Shown here one piece after another: positions 56,484 through 64,000 of a stretch of DNA of 64,000 nt (its first letter is position 1; each line of letters begins with the position of its first letter). The notes beneath the pieces were generated by a model that did no database searches, was not told where the DNA came from, and saw only the letters and a program-made list of their open reading frames with translations. This stretch comes from Pelagihabitans sp963710535. Its GTDB lineage: Bacteria > Bacteroidota > Bacteroidia > Flavobacteriales > Flavobacteriaceae. The stretch spans positions 496,001-560,000 of the forward strand of contig CAVQAW010000010.1 in NCBI GenBank assembly GCA_963710535.1, in the 5' to 3' direction. The translations under genes and the position numbers were made by a program.

Positions 56484-57230
56484 TTATTTGCCCCCGTTCA
56501 ATTTGTCTTGAAGTTTCTTTAATTCATCCCATTTGCCATCGGCGGCAAGCTGTGCCTGTTGTGGCCAAGTGGTTGGCTCCAAATGGGCCATTCTTGAGCT
56601 GGCTTCGGTCAGAATATCCTTGATTTTTTCAGGTTTGGCCTTGGCCAATTTTGAAAAGGATTCCAATCCTGCGTTTGCCAAAGCTTCCGCGGCTTTTGGT
56701 CCAATCCCTTCAATCTTTTTCAAATCGTCTGCCTTGGCTGTTTTGGCCGGTGCCTTCTTTACAGTAGCGGGTTTCTCCTTTGCAGCTTTGGTCTCGGCTT
56801 TTGGTTTTGACGGAGCCTTGGCCTTTTCTTCCTTCAACGGTGCAGCTTTTGGCTTCTCAACTTTAGCAACTGCGGCTTTCGGTTTCTCGACCTTTGCCAC
56901 AACTTCTTTTTTGGCTCCGGAGGCGATAATGCTCTCCACCAAGATTTCTGTCAACGCCTGTCGGTGACCATTTTTCTTTTGGTAGCCCTTTCTTCGTTTT
57001 TTCTTGAAGACGATTACCTTATCACCCTTAAGGTGCTTGACGACTTTGGCTTCAACAGCCGCGCCGTTTATAGCTGGGGCGCCAATGGTAATGTTCTTAC
57101 CGTCATCCAAAAGAAGTACTTGGTCAAAAACGACCTTTTTCCCTTCTTCCGTTTGCAAACGGTGAACATACACTTTTTGGTCTTTTGCAACTTTGAATTG
57201 CTGCCCTGCCATCTCTACAATTGCGTACAT
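56484..57230 (-). CDS. rplU: Ribosomal protein bL21 with a long C-terminal helix-hairpin-helix extension
   Basis: 248 aa, where a normal bL21 has about 103. Residues 1-102 are bL21 (M-Y-A-I-V-E-M-A-G-Q-Q-F-K-V-A-K-D and the K-R-R-K-G-Y-Q-K-K-N-G-H-R-Q end motif). A Lys/Ala/Pro/Glu-rich linker with repeated V-E-K-P-K-A-A units covers about 115-170. The last 75 residues are a helix-hairpin-helix domain (D-L-K-K-I-E-G-I-G-P-K-A-A-E-A-L) ending K-L-N-G-G-K. The extension is known in several Bacteroidota L21 proteins; its role is unclear. The promoter is TTG-N19-TATATTTG. Confidence 0.95.
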   Translation of the reverse strand: MYAIVEMAGQQFKVAKDQKVYVHRLQTEEGKKVVFDQVLLLDDGKNITIGAPAINGAAVEAKVVKHLKGDKVIVFKKKRRKGYQKKNGHRQALTEILVESIIASGAKKEVVAKVEKPKAAVAKVEKPKAAPLKEEKAKAPSKPKAETKAAKEKPATVKKAPAKTAKADDLKKIEGIGPKAAEALANAGLESFSKLAKAKPEKIKDILTEASSRMAHLEPTTWPQQAQLAADGKWDELKKLQDKLNGGK

Positions 57231-57281
57231 AGCGTGTATATTATGGTTTAAAAGTTCCCATTTTTTTTAAATAGGAGGGTG

Positions 57282-57311
57282 CAAATATACTTCTAATTCA
57301 TCAATGTACAA
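57282..57311 (-). promoter_or_regulatory. Promoter of rplU-rpmA, TTG-N19-TATATTTG
   Basis: Minus strand: TTG (forward 57309-57311), 19 nt, TATATTTG (57289-57282). It is an ideal match to the Bacteroidota housekeeping promoter, with a leader of about 45 nt before the rplU ATG at 57230. Confidence 0.75.
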
Positions 57312-57332
57312 GATGTTTTTTAAGTTTTTAGT

Positions 57333-57782
57333 CTATTTCTTTTTGGGATTGTTGGAAGATTTGAAGAGTTGCATGAAGGCCAAGGTGAGCACCAAGGAAG
57401 TCGCAAATCCCATAATGGCCACGGTGAAAAAAACGATAGCCTCAAAATCCTTATAATCCTTAAACCAAACGCTGGAAAGTTCCTCCAGAAATTCGGTATT
57501 GATTTCGGTAGCGTAAAAAGCAAAAAACAAGGTGAAGATCAAGGTAGCCGCGAACCCAGTGACCAAGCCTATTTTAAATCCCTGTCCGTAACTAAACCCA
57601 ATTGGATCCCTCAGGCGTTCATATTTTATGGCCTCAAAAATGGAAAAACCGGTGATCACCGCATTGAAGAGGCTGAAAAAAATGTTGGTGTGCAATCCGA
57701 ACAATGCCAAAATTAAAAAATAGGCTATCAAAGAACCACTGGCTGCAATTCCAAAGCGAATGGGCAAGGAAAATCTTTTCAT
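57333..57782 (-). CDS. DUF4199 family membrane protein
   Basis: 149 aa with four hydrophobic helices (about residues 9-28, 32-50, 72-93 and 115-138). The order and the G-F-S-Y-G-Q-G-F-K-I-G-L-V-T-G motif between helices 2 and 3 are those of DUF4199, a Bacteroidota family without known function. The charged end N-N-P-K-K-K is cytoplasmic. It is a single-gene unit; the 3' end lies 50 nt from the rplU promoter. Confidence 0.85.
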   Translation of the reverse strand: MKRFSLPIRFGIAASGSLIAYFLILALFGLHTNIFFSLFNAVITGFSIFEAIKYERLRDPIGFSYGQGFKIGLVTGFAATLIFTLFFAFYATEINTEFLEELSSVWFKDYKDFEAIVFFTVAIMGFATSLVLTLAFMQLFKSSNNPKKK

Positions 57783-57944
57783 GTAAATGATTGGTTTGAA
57801 ATGTTAATTTACATCTTAACACCAAAATTAAACAATAATTATTTGTTAAAGCACAAAGTGGGCAACATCTATCCTGCCAAAAAAGGTATTTTAGCCCTGG
57901 CGTACTGCCATAGGGAAATTAATGAATAATTTAAATCACTCTCA

Positions 57945-58658
57945 ATGAAAAGAACAATATTTTTTGCAATGACGCTCCTATTTATCGGCATGAACGCAAT
58001 GGCCCAGGATGCCAACGAAGAGGTATTTGTGCTTGAGGATATCGCGGTTAACGATATCCTACAACAATATATCGATGCCATTGGCGGTTCCGATAAACTG
58101 AACGATGTTACCTCTTATTCCCTAACGGCTGAAGCAGAAATGCAGGGCATGAAATTGGATCTGGAAATGAAAAAAACCTCCAAAAACCAATTTATGCAAG
58201 ATGTGAAGGTCATGGGTAATTCGATGAGCAAACAGGTATTGGATGGTGATAAAGGATATATCGAGATGCAAGGACAACGCCAAGCCCTTGAAGCCGAGGA
58301 CATCCAAAAAATTCAGGAAGAATCAGCAACTTTTCCGGAACTGAATTATCTAAACACTGACGGAATAACCCTGGAGGGTATTGAAACCATAGATGGCAAG
58401 AAAACCTACAAGCTCAAAATTTCGGATGAAAAATCTTCTTTCTATGATATGGAGACCGGACTCAAAATCCAGGATGCGCTCATGGTGGAGGCTCAGGGCC
58501 AACAATTGAGCACCACTTTTACCTATAGCGATTATAAGGAAGTGAACGGCATCAAATTTCCATTTTTGCTCACTCAGGCCATGGGGCCCCAAAGCTTTGC
58601 TTTTATAGTGAAGGAAATCAAAGTGAACGAAGGGGTGAGCGATGCCGATTTTGAATAG
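57945..58658 (+). CDS. LolA-like secreted protein
   Basis: 237 aa. Signal peptide M-K-R-T-I-F-F-A-M-T-L-L-F-I-G-M-N-A-M-A-Q, then I-L-Q-Q-Y-I-D-A-I-G-G-S-D-K-L near residue 38 and a beta-rich body (Y-S-L-T-A-E-A-E-M-Q-G-M-K, T-F-T-Y-S-D-Y-K-E-V-N-G-I-K-F-P-F). This pattern is common for outer-membrane lipoprotein-sorting-like (LolA fold) proteins that follow or accompany zinc peptidases in Bacteroidota. No peptidase gene is adjacent here. Function unknown; lipoprotein or lipid handling is a guess. A terminator follows. Confidence 0.7.
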   Translation: MKRTIFFAMTLLFIGMNAMAQDANEEVFVLEDIAVNDILQQYIDAIGGSDKLNDVTSYSLTAEAEMQGMKLDLEMKKTSKNQFMQDVKVMGNSMSKQVLDGDKGYIEMQGQRQALEAEDIQKIQEESATFPELNYLNTDGITLEGIETIDGKKTYKLKISDEKSSFYDMETGLKIQDALMVEAQGQQLSTTFTYSDYKEVNGIKFPFLLTQAMGPQSFAFIVKEIKVNEGVSDADFE

Positions 58659-58671
58659 GTTTTAAAAAAAT

Positions 58672-58715
58672 AAAGCCGTTGGTATCGAACAAGTAGTTTC
58701 GGGGCCTACGGCTTT
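58672..58715. terminator. Terminator between converging secreted-protein genes
   Basis: AAAGCCGT (58672-58679) pairs with ACGGCTTT (58708-58715) across a 28-nt loop, followed by TTTTT; an A-run lies before it. It can serve both directions. Confidence 0.7.
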
Positions 58716-58736
58716 TTTTTGCTCAGGAATTTTAGG

Positions 58737-59489
58737 TTATAGCATCTTATGGATCGATGCTTCGCCTATGACCACGCCCTTTTCAACCACTGGATCTCCA
58801 AAATAATTGATTGTGGCTTCCCCATAACAATTTATTTTTAGCCTATCGGACACTTTTACCCTGAAATTGCTCTCGCCATAGGCTGTGATTTTGGTCGATT
58901 TGTTTTTCAATTTCATCGCATTTACCTCACTTTCCCCATAAGCCCTGTACAGTTGGTGGTTGACCGCCCCATCGGTAATTTCTAAATAGCTTGAACCATA
59001 AATGGCCACGGTCAGGTCTTCAGCGATCAAGTTATCGACATACACTTTCGACTCCCCGAAAATGGACAGTTTGAGGTCCTTTTCTTGTAGCGGGCCATGA
59101 ACGCGAACGATTTCTTCCCCACGAACCGATAAATTCTTCAACCTTTTATAAGTCACCGTAACGGAAGCCATGGTACCATCGTAAAGGGCTCGTTTTCCGT
59201 TTCGATTCCCATTATATTCCTTTTCTGACCCCGTCACTATTTTGGCGCCATCGAGGTAAATTCGAAGGGTATGGCCGACCACCTCAACATTCAATTTATC
59301 AATCGGTAATCTGGCCTTTTCGATGGTAACCGATTCGCTATCGCCCTGTATAAATGTCACTTCGATATGTGGACTTACGATCACTTTTTCAAATGAACCT
59401 ATCGCGACCTGACTAGGTTGACCGAGGACTTGTGTCATGCAAAAAATGGACAACAGGGCAAAAGCCCAACAGAATTGGTTTTTTTTCAT
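58737..59489 (-). CDS. DUF2807 (GIN domain) secreted protein
   Basis: 250 aa from the ATG at 59489 (twelve upstream codons do not fit a signal peptide). Signal peptide M-K-K-N-Q-F-C-W-A-F-A-L-L-S-I-F-C-M-T-Q-V-L-G-Q. The rest is a beta-solenoid-like repeat with the recurring (A/S)-x-Y-G-(E/S)-S pattern: F-G-E-S-K-V-Y, Y-G-S-S-Y-L-E, Y-G-E-S-E-V, Y-G-E-S-N-F, Y-G-E-A-T-I. This is the head, GIN or DUF2807 domain typical of adhesin-like exported proteins in Bacteroidota. Function unknown. Confidence 0.88.
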   Translation of the reverse strand: MKKNQFCWAFALLSIFCMTQVLGQPSQVAIGSFEKVIVSPHIEVTFIQGDSESVTIEKARLPIDKLNVEVVGHTLRIYLDGAKIVTGSEKEYNGNRNGKRALYDGTMASVTVTYKRLKNLSVRGEEIVRVHGPLQEKDLKLSIFGESKVYVDNLIAEDLTVAIYGSSYLEITDGAVNHQLYRAYGESEVNAMKLKNKSTKITAYGESNFRVKVSDRLKINCYGEATINYFGDPVVEKGVVIGEASIHKML

Positions 59490-59569
59490 TGGAGTATTTA
59501 TTAATAGTTCTAAAGTAAGGAGCACTTTCGCGGCAGGATGTTACACTTATTGGATAAAAAAACATAAGG

Positions 59570-60463
59570 TCAACGTTTCTTTTTGTTGACCAGCCATACT
59601 CCGAGTAAAATGATCAAGCCCCCAATGATCTGATAAAGATTGATGCGCTCCCCGTCCAATACGCCCCATAAAATGGCGACCAGGGGAATCAAATAGGTCA
59701 CCGAAGCAGCAAAAACCGGACTCGATACATGGATTAACCGATTGAACAGAATATTGGCAAGTGCGGTGCCCAGAAGTGCCAAGACCAAGAGATACCCAAT
59801 GGCAGTATGCATGGGGCCATTAGCTTGGAACTGTTGAAAAAATCCGGAATAGATAACCAATCCGAATGCGGGTAAAACGACCACCGCAAAACTTGCCGTG
59901 GTAATGGTAAGGGAGCTTAGATGGTACAACCGGTTTTTTACGATATTGATGTTTATCGCATACCCCAGGGCAGACAGCAATATAAAGATCGCATACCAAT
60001 AATTCTGCGTAGAATCAAATTCCATCCCTGCCAGGATCAAGGCCAGGGTTCCCAAAAGGCCCACAAATACCCCAACAATTTGTTTTTTGACAAGGATGAT
60101 GCCGAACAGCAAAATCCCGACCAAGGAGGTCAATAAGGGTACTGTGGAATTAAAAATTGCGGTGACGCCGCTGTCCAACTCCGTTTGTGCCAGGGCGAAC
60201 AAAAAAGGTGGAAAAAAGGAACTTAAAAATCCCGCCATGACCAGCCATTTAATGTCCGCGGCACGTAGCTTCCGCAAGCTTCGAAAACCAATGACCAACA
60301 AAAAGAACGCCGCAAAGACGATGCGCAATCCCCCCAGTTGCAAGGCCGTAAAGCCTAACAGGGAGCGTTTGATCAGGATAAAGGAGGAGCCCCATATCAA
60401 TGCTAACAGCATGAGATAGAGCCATTTTTTTTGGTAATCGTTCAATCGAGAAATTTTTGGCAA
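59570..60463 (-). CDS. EamA/DMT family membrane transporter
   Basis: 297 aa, ten helices in two EamA repeats. The first repeat starts L-A-L-I-W-G-S-S-F-I-L-I-K-R-S-L, the second A-L-G-Y-A-I-N-I-N-I-V-K-N-R. S-S-P-V-F-A-A-S-V-T-Y-L-I-P-L-V-A-I-L-W-G near the end is also typical. Substrates of such permeases are metabolites such as amino acids; it cannot be told here. Start ATG at 60463; its promoter region overlaps that of the divergent lipoprotein gene. Confidence 0.92.
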   Translation of the reverse strand: MPKISRLNDYQKKWLYLMLLALIWGSSFILIKRSLLGFTALQLGGLRIVFAAFFLLVIGFRSLRKLRAADIKWLVMAGFLSSFFPPFLFALAQTELDSGVTAIFNSTVPLLTSLVGILLFGIILVKKQIVGVFVGLLGTLALILAGMEFDSTQNYWYAIFILLSALGYAININIVKNRLYHLSSLTITTASFAVVVLPAFGLVIYSGFFQQFQANGPMHTAIGYLLVLALLGTALANILFNRLIHVSSPVFAASVTYLIPLVAILWGVLDGERINLYQIIGGLIILLGVWLVNKKKR

Positions 60464-60503
60464 AAGTGCAGCTTTTTGGGCTAGTATTTACAACCATAAT
60501 ACG

Positions 60504-60511
60504 TAAATTTG
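60504..60511 (+). promoter_or_regulatory. -7 box TAAATTTG upstream of the lipoprotein gene
   Basis: Exact TAnnTTTG match ending 23 nt before the ATG at 60535. A TTG lies 25 nt upstream, rather far. Confidence 0.45.
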
Positions 60512-60534
60512 AATTCGTCAAAACCGATATCGTT

Positions 60535-60966
60535 ATGCTGGTTCTCCCAAAAAAGTATTTAATGTTCGCGCTCTTTTTCTTGATTATTTCTTGCAAGGAG
60601 GATAAAAAATCAGCTGAAGCGCCCTCACAAATGGAAAAGGTAATGGCCATTCACGATGAGGTGATGCCCCAAATGGGCGTCATGGGCAAATTGGTAGGGG
60701 AATTGAAGAAAAAGGAAGACAGCACCGCAATCGGCCAGGAGTACAAAAAGGCAAGGGAGGAACTGCAAGCAGCCAATAAGTCGATGATGGTTTGGATGCA
60801 GGAATTTGGAAATCGTTTCGATTCGGATGAAATCTTAAATGGCAAGGAACTCAATGACCAAAAACAACAATGGTTAAATGAGGAGGAGCAGAAAGTGCAA
60901 GCCTTAAAAGAAGAAATCTTGACGAGCATCGAAAAGGCCAAAGCCTTGCTCAAGGATACGAATTGA
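60535..60966 (+). CDS. Hypothetical lipoprotein, helical
   Basis: 143 aa from ATG 60535 (M-L-V-L-P-K-K-Y-L-M-F-A-L-F-F-L-I-I-S-C), lipobox I-I-S-C with lipid Cys at residue 20. Earlier codons in the frame overlap the promoter box. The mature part is almost wholly helical, with repeated H-D-E-V-M-P-Q-M-G and long coiled segments, rich in Glu, Lys and Met. No family recognised. It sits divergent from the EamA gene, and its end overlaps the convergent threonine dehydratase by 17 nt. Confidence 0.75.
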   Translation: MLVLPKKYLMFALFFLIISCKEDKKSAEAPSQMEKVMAIHDEVMPQMGVMGKLVGELKKKEDSTAIGQEYKKAREELQAANKSMMVWMQEFGNRFDSDEILNGKELNDQKQQWLNEEEQKVQALKEEILTSIEKAKALLKDTN

Positions 60967-61909
60967 CATTTTCCCGGAAAGGCAATTTTCCAAGATCTAC
61001 GTTGCCCCCGGAAATGATAATGCCAATTTTTTGATCTGCGAATTTTTCCTTTTCCCGCAACAGGCCGGCCAAAGCGACGGCACTTGAAGGTTCCACGATA
61101 ATCTTCATACGCTCCCAAATAAGGCGCATCGCCCCAATAATTTCTTCTTCCGTAACCCGAATAATGTCGGTAACGTGCTGCTGGATTATCGGGAAATTCT
61201 TATCGCCCAAGGTGGTGCGCAAACCATCGGCAATCGTATTAACCGTAAGGTTATCTTCTATTTTTCCGCTTTTCATGGACCGATAGGCATCATCGGCCTC
61301 AAAGGGCTCGGCTCCGTATACCTTGCAGTTTTTACCAAAATGAAATGCCGCCAAAGCGCTTCCCGCTATGAGGCCACCACCTCCGACAGGACAAAAAATG
61401 GCCTCCAAATCGCCATGATCAGCCAAAAGCTCCAATGCTGCCGTACCTTGCCCAACGATTACCTTTTCATCATTGGAGGGGTGGATGAACGTAGCGCCCG
61501 TTTCCTCGGCTATTGCATCGGCCATGGCCTTTCTGGCTTTTAAGGTCGGCTCGCATTCATAAATCCTGGCCCCATACGCAATGACCCCGACCTTTTTTAC
61601 CTGGGGCGCTGAGGTGGGCATAACGATATGGGCGATGACCCCCAAACTTTTAGCGGCCAAGGCCAAAGCCTGTGCAAAATTACCGGAAGAGTGGGTTACC
61701 ACACCACCCTTTCTTTGAGTATCGGTAAGTTGGAGAATGGCGTTGGTTGCCCCTCGCATTTTATAGGCTCCCATTCTTTGGAAATTCTCACATTTAAAAT
61801 AAAGGGTTGCCCCGGCGATCTGGTCGATCGATCGCGAACTGAGGACAGGCGTTTTGTGGATGAAGGGGCCTATCCGATTGTGGCAAGCCAAAAGTTCTTT
61901 TTTGTTCAT
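60950..61909 (-). CDS. PLP-dependent threonine/serine dehydratase
   Basis: 319 aa. It belongs to the fold-type II PLP family: N-F-Q-R-M-G-A-Y-K-M-R-G-A (the K binds PLP), S-S-G-N-F-A-Q-A-L-A (phosphate/substrate), P-V-G-G-G-G-L-I-A-G (glycine loop) and I-I-S-G-G-N-V-D at the end. It lacks the C-terminal regulatory ACT domain of biosynthetic IlvA, so it is the short catabolic type, near serine racemase. It would convert L-threonine or L-serine to 2-oxobutyrate or pyruvate + NH3. Confidence 0.93.
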   Translation of the reverse strand: MNKKELLACHNRIGPFIHKTPVLSSRSIDQIAGATLYFKCENFQRMGAYKMRGATNAILQLTDTQRKGGVVTHSSGNFAQALALAAKSLGVIAHIVMPTSAPQVKKVGVIAYGARIYECEPTLKARKAMADAIAEETGATFIHPSNDEKVIVGQGTAALELLADHGDLEAIFCPVGGGGLIAGSALAAFHFGKNCKVYGAEPFEADDAYRSMKSGKIEDNLTVNTIADGLRTTLGDKNFPIIQQHVTDIIRVTEEEIIGAMRLIWERMKIIVEPSSAVALAGLLREKEKFADQKIGIIISGGNVDLGKLPFRENVNSYP

Positions 61910-61946
61910 GCGATTAAGGTTAGTAGGAGGCTTTTCAATATAGACC

Positions 61947-62504
61947 TCAATCCTTCCAATGCAAGGTTTCCATGATGGTCAGGATATCGTTCTGGAGGTA
62001 AACAGCTGCTGGATAGATCGAATCGTAATTGGGCTTGGCATAAAAATAGAGTGAACCCGTCACAAAATGATTGATACTGTCGGTCACATAAAATTGGGCC
62101 TGTGATGCTGCATCACCGCTTACGGCATAAAACATACCGTAGACCCGGTCTTTTGGATTTTCAAACAACTTAGATTCGATGGCATCGGCCTTGACCACGT
62201 GCTCATAGCTGAATTTTTGGGCATCCCCCAAAAGCTTAACAAGATTTCCCGCTACTGGCTTGTAATTGACAAAAATGGTCCCCTTCATCGCGGGATAGTC
62301 CAAGGTGAGGGATTGGGCTTTTTTTTCCTTGATCACGGCCATCTGGTTGTACTGAAACATAAAGTGATCGGTCTGCAATGTAGCCGTTTTGACTTCGGGA
62401 TATTCCAATCTAAGGAATGCCTTGGGCTTCGGAAGCACTTCCTGTTTGCATCCCAACAACATAAGGGTGGAGAGCAACATTGCAAATGATATCCTAGTTC
62501 GCAT
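61947..62504 (-). CDS. gldD: Gliding motility lipoprotein GldD
   Basis: 185 aa. The lipoprotein signal ends in L-M-L-L-G-C-K (lipid Cys about residue 19). The mature part starts P-K-P-K-A-F-L-R-L-E-Y-P and shows F-x-Y-N-Q-M-A, T-I-F-V-N-Y-K-P-V and S-L-Y-F-Y-A-K-P-N-Y-D-S, the pattern of GldD. The protein is needed for gliding and T9SS function in Flavobacterium johnsoniae. Its start overlaps the gldE 3' end by 11 nt, and the order ssb-gldE-gldD is a conserved cluster. Confidence 0.93.
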   Translation of the reverse strand: MRTRISFAMLLSTLMLLGCKQEVLPKPKAFLRLEYPEVKTATLQTDHFMFQYNQMAVIKEKKAQSLTLDYPAMKGTIFVNYKPVAGNLVKLLGDAQKFSYEHVVKADAIESKLFENPKDRVYGMFYAVSGDAASQAQFYVTDSINHFVTGSLYFYAKPNYDSIYPAAVYLQNDILTIMETLHWKD

Positions 62505-63822
62505 TCGGCAAGGTGATTTTTATCTGTTTTAGGCGCTTTTTGTCCAAACTCTCAACCACGAACTGGTAATCGTTGAATTGGATCTTATCCCCTCTTTTCG
62601 GAAAGCTCCCAGCGATTTCCAACACGAAACCAGCTATGGTTTCAGATTCGCCCTTCTGGGCTTCGAAGATGTCCTCTTCCTCTATTTTAACCACCCTATA
62701 GAAGTCTTTTAGCGCGGTTTTTCCATCGAAGACAAAATTGCGTTCGTCCAATTTTGAGAATACCAGGTCTTCATCATCGAACTCATCGCTAATATCGCCC
62801 ACAATCTCTTCTATGATGTCTTCCAAGGTCACGATACCCGAAGTTCCACCATATTCATCAACGACCACGGCCAAGTGCATCTTCTTTTCTTGAAATTCAA
62901 GCAACAGGTCATCGAGTTTCTTGTTTTCCGGGACAAAATACGGTTCACGAATAAGGCCCATCCAGTTGAAGGTCTTCCTATCGATATAGGGTAGGAGGTC
63001 CTTTACATAAAGAACGCCCAGCACATTATCCATGTTTTTTGAGAATACCGGAATACGGGAATAGCCATGGGATTTGATTTCAGCGATGACTTCCAGAAAT
63101 TTCATTTCCTCATTCAGTGCAAAAATATCGATTCGGGGCCTCATTACCTGTTTGGTATCGGTATTTCCAAAAGTAACGATGCCCTGCAATATTTTGTGTT
63201 CTTCCTTTGAAGTGTCGCCTTCTGAGGTCAGTTCCAAGGCCTGTGACAAGTGATCTACACTCAGGTTCGATTTCTCTTTCCCCAATTTATCATGGAGAAA
63301 GATCGTTCCCGATCGCATGGGCAAACTGAGGGGAGAAAAAAGCAGGTCGAGCACCTTTAGCGGATAGACCATAAAATGGGCGAAAGCCCTTTTATTTCTA
63401 TTGGCGTATACCTTGGGCAGGATTTCGCCGAACATCAGAATTAAGAATGTCGCAAGTACCACCTCCAACAAAAACCGCACTGAGAGTATTCCGAACAGCA
63501 CATAATTGATATTGGTAAAAATAACGTCGCCTATGGTGCTGAATAAAAGTACCACCCCGATATTGATGGTATTGTTCGCGATCAAGATAGTGGCCAATAA
63601 TTTTTTTGGACGTTCCAAAAGCTTGGCAATCATCGTCCCTTTCGATGTCTTGTTTTCCATCAAGTCGTTGACATCGGTAGAAGAAAGACCAAAGAAAGCC
63701 ACCTCTGCGCCGGAAATCAGGGCGGAACATATCAATAGCAACACCAAAAGGGCAAATTTAACCGCTAGGGCACTATCAAAAACAATAAAATTCAATAGTA
63801 TACGTAAGGGGTCTGGGTCCAA
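62494..63822 (-). CDS. gldE: Gliding motility-associated protein GldE (CorC/HlyC-like)
   Basis: 442 aa. An N-terminal membrane domain of about four helices (DUF21/CNNM-like, A-L-I-S-G-A-E-V-A-F-F-G-L) is followed by two CBS domains (near residues 215-340; R-P-R-I-D-I-F-A-L and V-V-V-D-E-Y-G-G-T-S-G-I-V-T-L-E-D) and a CorC-type C-terminal domain. GldE acts with GldD in gliding motility. The start is TTG at 63822 (M-D-P-D-P-L-R-I); 22 nt separate it from the ssb stop, and it overlaps gldD by 11 nt. Confidence 0.94.
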   Translation of the reverse strand: MDPDPLRILLNFIVFDSALAVKFALLVLLLICSALISGAEVAFFGLSSTDVNDLMENKTSKGTMIAKLLERPKKLLATILIANNTINIGVVLLFSTIGDVIFTNINYVLFGILSVRFLLEVVLATFLILMFGEILPKVYANRNKRAFAHFMVYPLKVLDLLFSPLSLPMRSGTIFLHDKLGKEKSNLSVDHLSQALELTSEGDTSKEEHKILQGIVTFGNTDTKQVMRPRIDIFALNEEMKFLEVIAEIKSHGYSRIPVFSKNMDNVLGVLYVKDLLPYIDRKTFNWMGLIREPYFVPENKKLDDLLLEFQEKKMHLAVVVDEYGGTSGIVTLEDIIEEIVGDISDEFDDEDLVFSKLDERNFVFDGKTALKDFYRVVKIEEEDIFEAQKGESETIAGFVLEIAGSFPKRGDKIQFNDYQFVVESLDKKRLKQIKITLPNAN

Positions 63823-63844
63823 CAGTTGCTATTTAGTTATATAT

Positions 63845-64000
63845 CTAAAAAGGCAGGTCATCTTCCTGATCAGCCTCTTGCACGGGTGCCAAATTTTGGC
63901 TGGTGCCCTTTCCCGTAACCACGGCTTCCGGGCTGTTTTGACTGTTTCCTAAACTTTCCTTCTTTGTAGTCAAAAAGGTGAAATCCTGTACCTGCACCTC
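63845..64000 (-). CDS. ssb: Single-stranded DNA-binding protein, C-terminal part
   Basis: Only the last 51 codons are inside the window; the frame stays open to the right edge. It begins E-V-Q-V-Q-D-F-T-F-L-T-T-K-K-E-S, the end of the OB fold, followed by a flexible Gln/Asn/Ser-rich tail and the acidic tip Q-E-D-D-L-P-F that docks DNA repair and replication enzymes. It is the first visible gene of the ssb-gldE-gldD cluster. The identity rests on this end part and on the conserved order. Confidence 0.88.
   Translation of the reverse strand, partial: EVQVQDFTFLTTKKESLGNSQNSPEAVVTGKGTSQNLAPVQEADQEDDLPF

Noticed and set aside
1..64000. CRISPR arrays, insertion sequences, prophage, tRNA or rRNA genes
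   Set aside because: No regular spaced repeats, no transposase or integrase frames with terminal repeats, and no cloverleaf or rRNA-like sequence were recognised by reading; a tRNAscan or Rfam run would confirm.

Overview
The window is a piece of chromosome from a gliding-type member of the Bacteroidota, most likely a marine Flavobacteriaceae. Supporting signs are two Por/type IX secretion (T9SS) C-terminal sorting domains, the gliding genes gldD and gldE next to ssb, many secreted proteins with short signal peptides ending in AQ, families largely confined to the phylum (DUF4271, DUF4296, DUF3098, DUF3127, DUF4199, DUF4301), and promoters of the Bacteroidota type (TAnnTTTG -7 box, sometimes with TTG about 18-19 bp upstream). 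No rRNA, tRNA, insertion sequence, prophage or CRISPR array was seen. The region reads as ordinary core genome with several regulated islands.

Layout. 1-0.8 kb: two small T9SS-sorted proteins. 0.9-4.3 kb: a LuxE-like acyl-protein synthetase, tyrS (-) and a frameshifted NAD-dependent epimerase. 4.3-6.8 kb (-): polyprenol-phosphate mannosyltransferase, pyrC and a DUF4296 lipoprotein in one operon. 6.9-10 kb (+): ArnT/PMT-like glycosyltransferase, DUF4271 protein, hemD. 10-15 kb: pckA, DUF423, saccharopine dehydrogenase-like enzyme, Lrp/AsnC regulator, membrane Zn peptidase. 15.4-18.3 kb: leuS. 18.4-21.9 kb (+): ftsX, DUF3098, uppP, truB and a TonB-like protein. 22-28.2 kb (-): YitT protein, then a TetR-ABC-HlyD-TolC export operon whose ABC ATPase has lost several catalytic motifs. 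28.3-29.9 kb: four small proteins, mostly unknown. 29.9-33.9 kb: a LysR regulator divergent from an NADP isocitrate dehydrogenase, two small proteins and an SbtA-type bicarbonate transporter. 34-41 kb: tag, two exported proteins, aat, DUF3127, flavin reductase, sensor kinase, HIT protein, greA and a Rieske-like lipoprotein. 41-45.8 kb (-): oxidoreductase, a TIM-barrel-like protein and a TonB-dependent receptor behind a clear TPP riboswitch. 45.8-51 kb: a hybrid histidine kinase and an NtrC-type sigma-54 activator, tail to tail, followed by two paralogous secreted PepSY-like proteins with matching upstream elements. 51-54 kb (-): thiamine-binding protein, PnuC-type transporter, NadR-like kinase and DUF4301. 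54-58 kb: phosphopantetheinyl transferase, ahcY, rpmA, an extended rplU, DUF4199. 58-64 kb: LolA-like and DUF2807 secreted proteins, an EamA transporter, a lipoprotein, threonine dehydratase, gldD, gldE and the 3' end of ssb.

How the genes may work together. The most interesting candidate unit is the kinase/NtrC pair plus the two PepSY-like genes. Both of these share a sigma-54-like GG-N10-TC box and a roughly 40-bp upstream element placed 60-110 bp further up, as expected for enhancer-dependent promoters. A second candidate is the LysR/isocitrate dehydrogenase/SbtA locus, which links 2-oxoglutarate and NADPH production to bicarbonate import and resembles, in logic, cyanobacterial NdhR/CcmR control. 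Both are inferences from sequence and position only.
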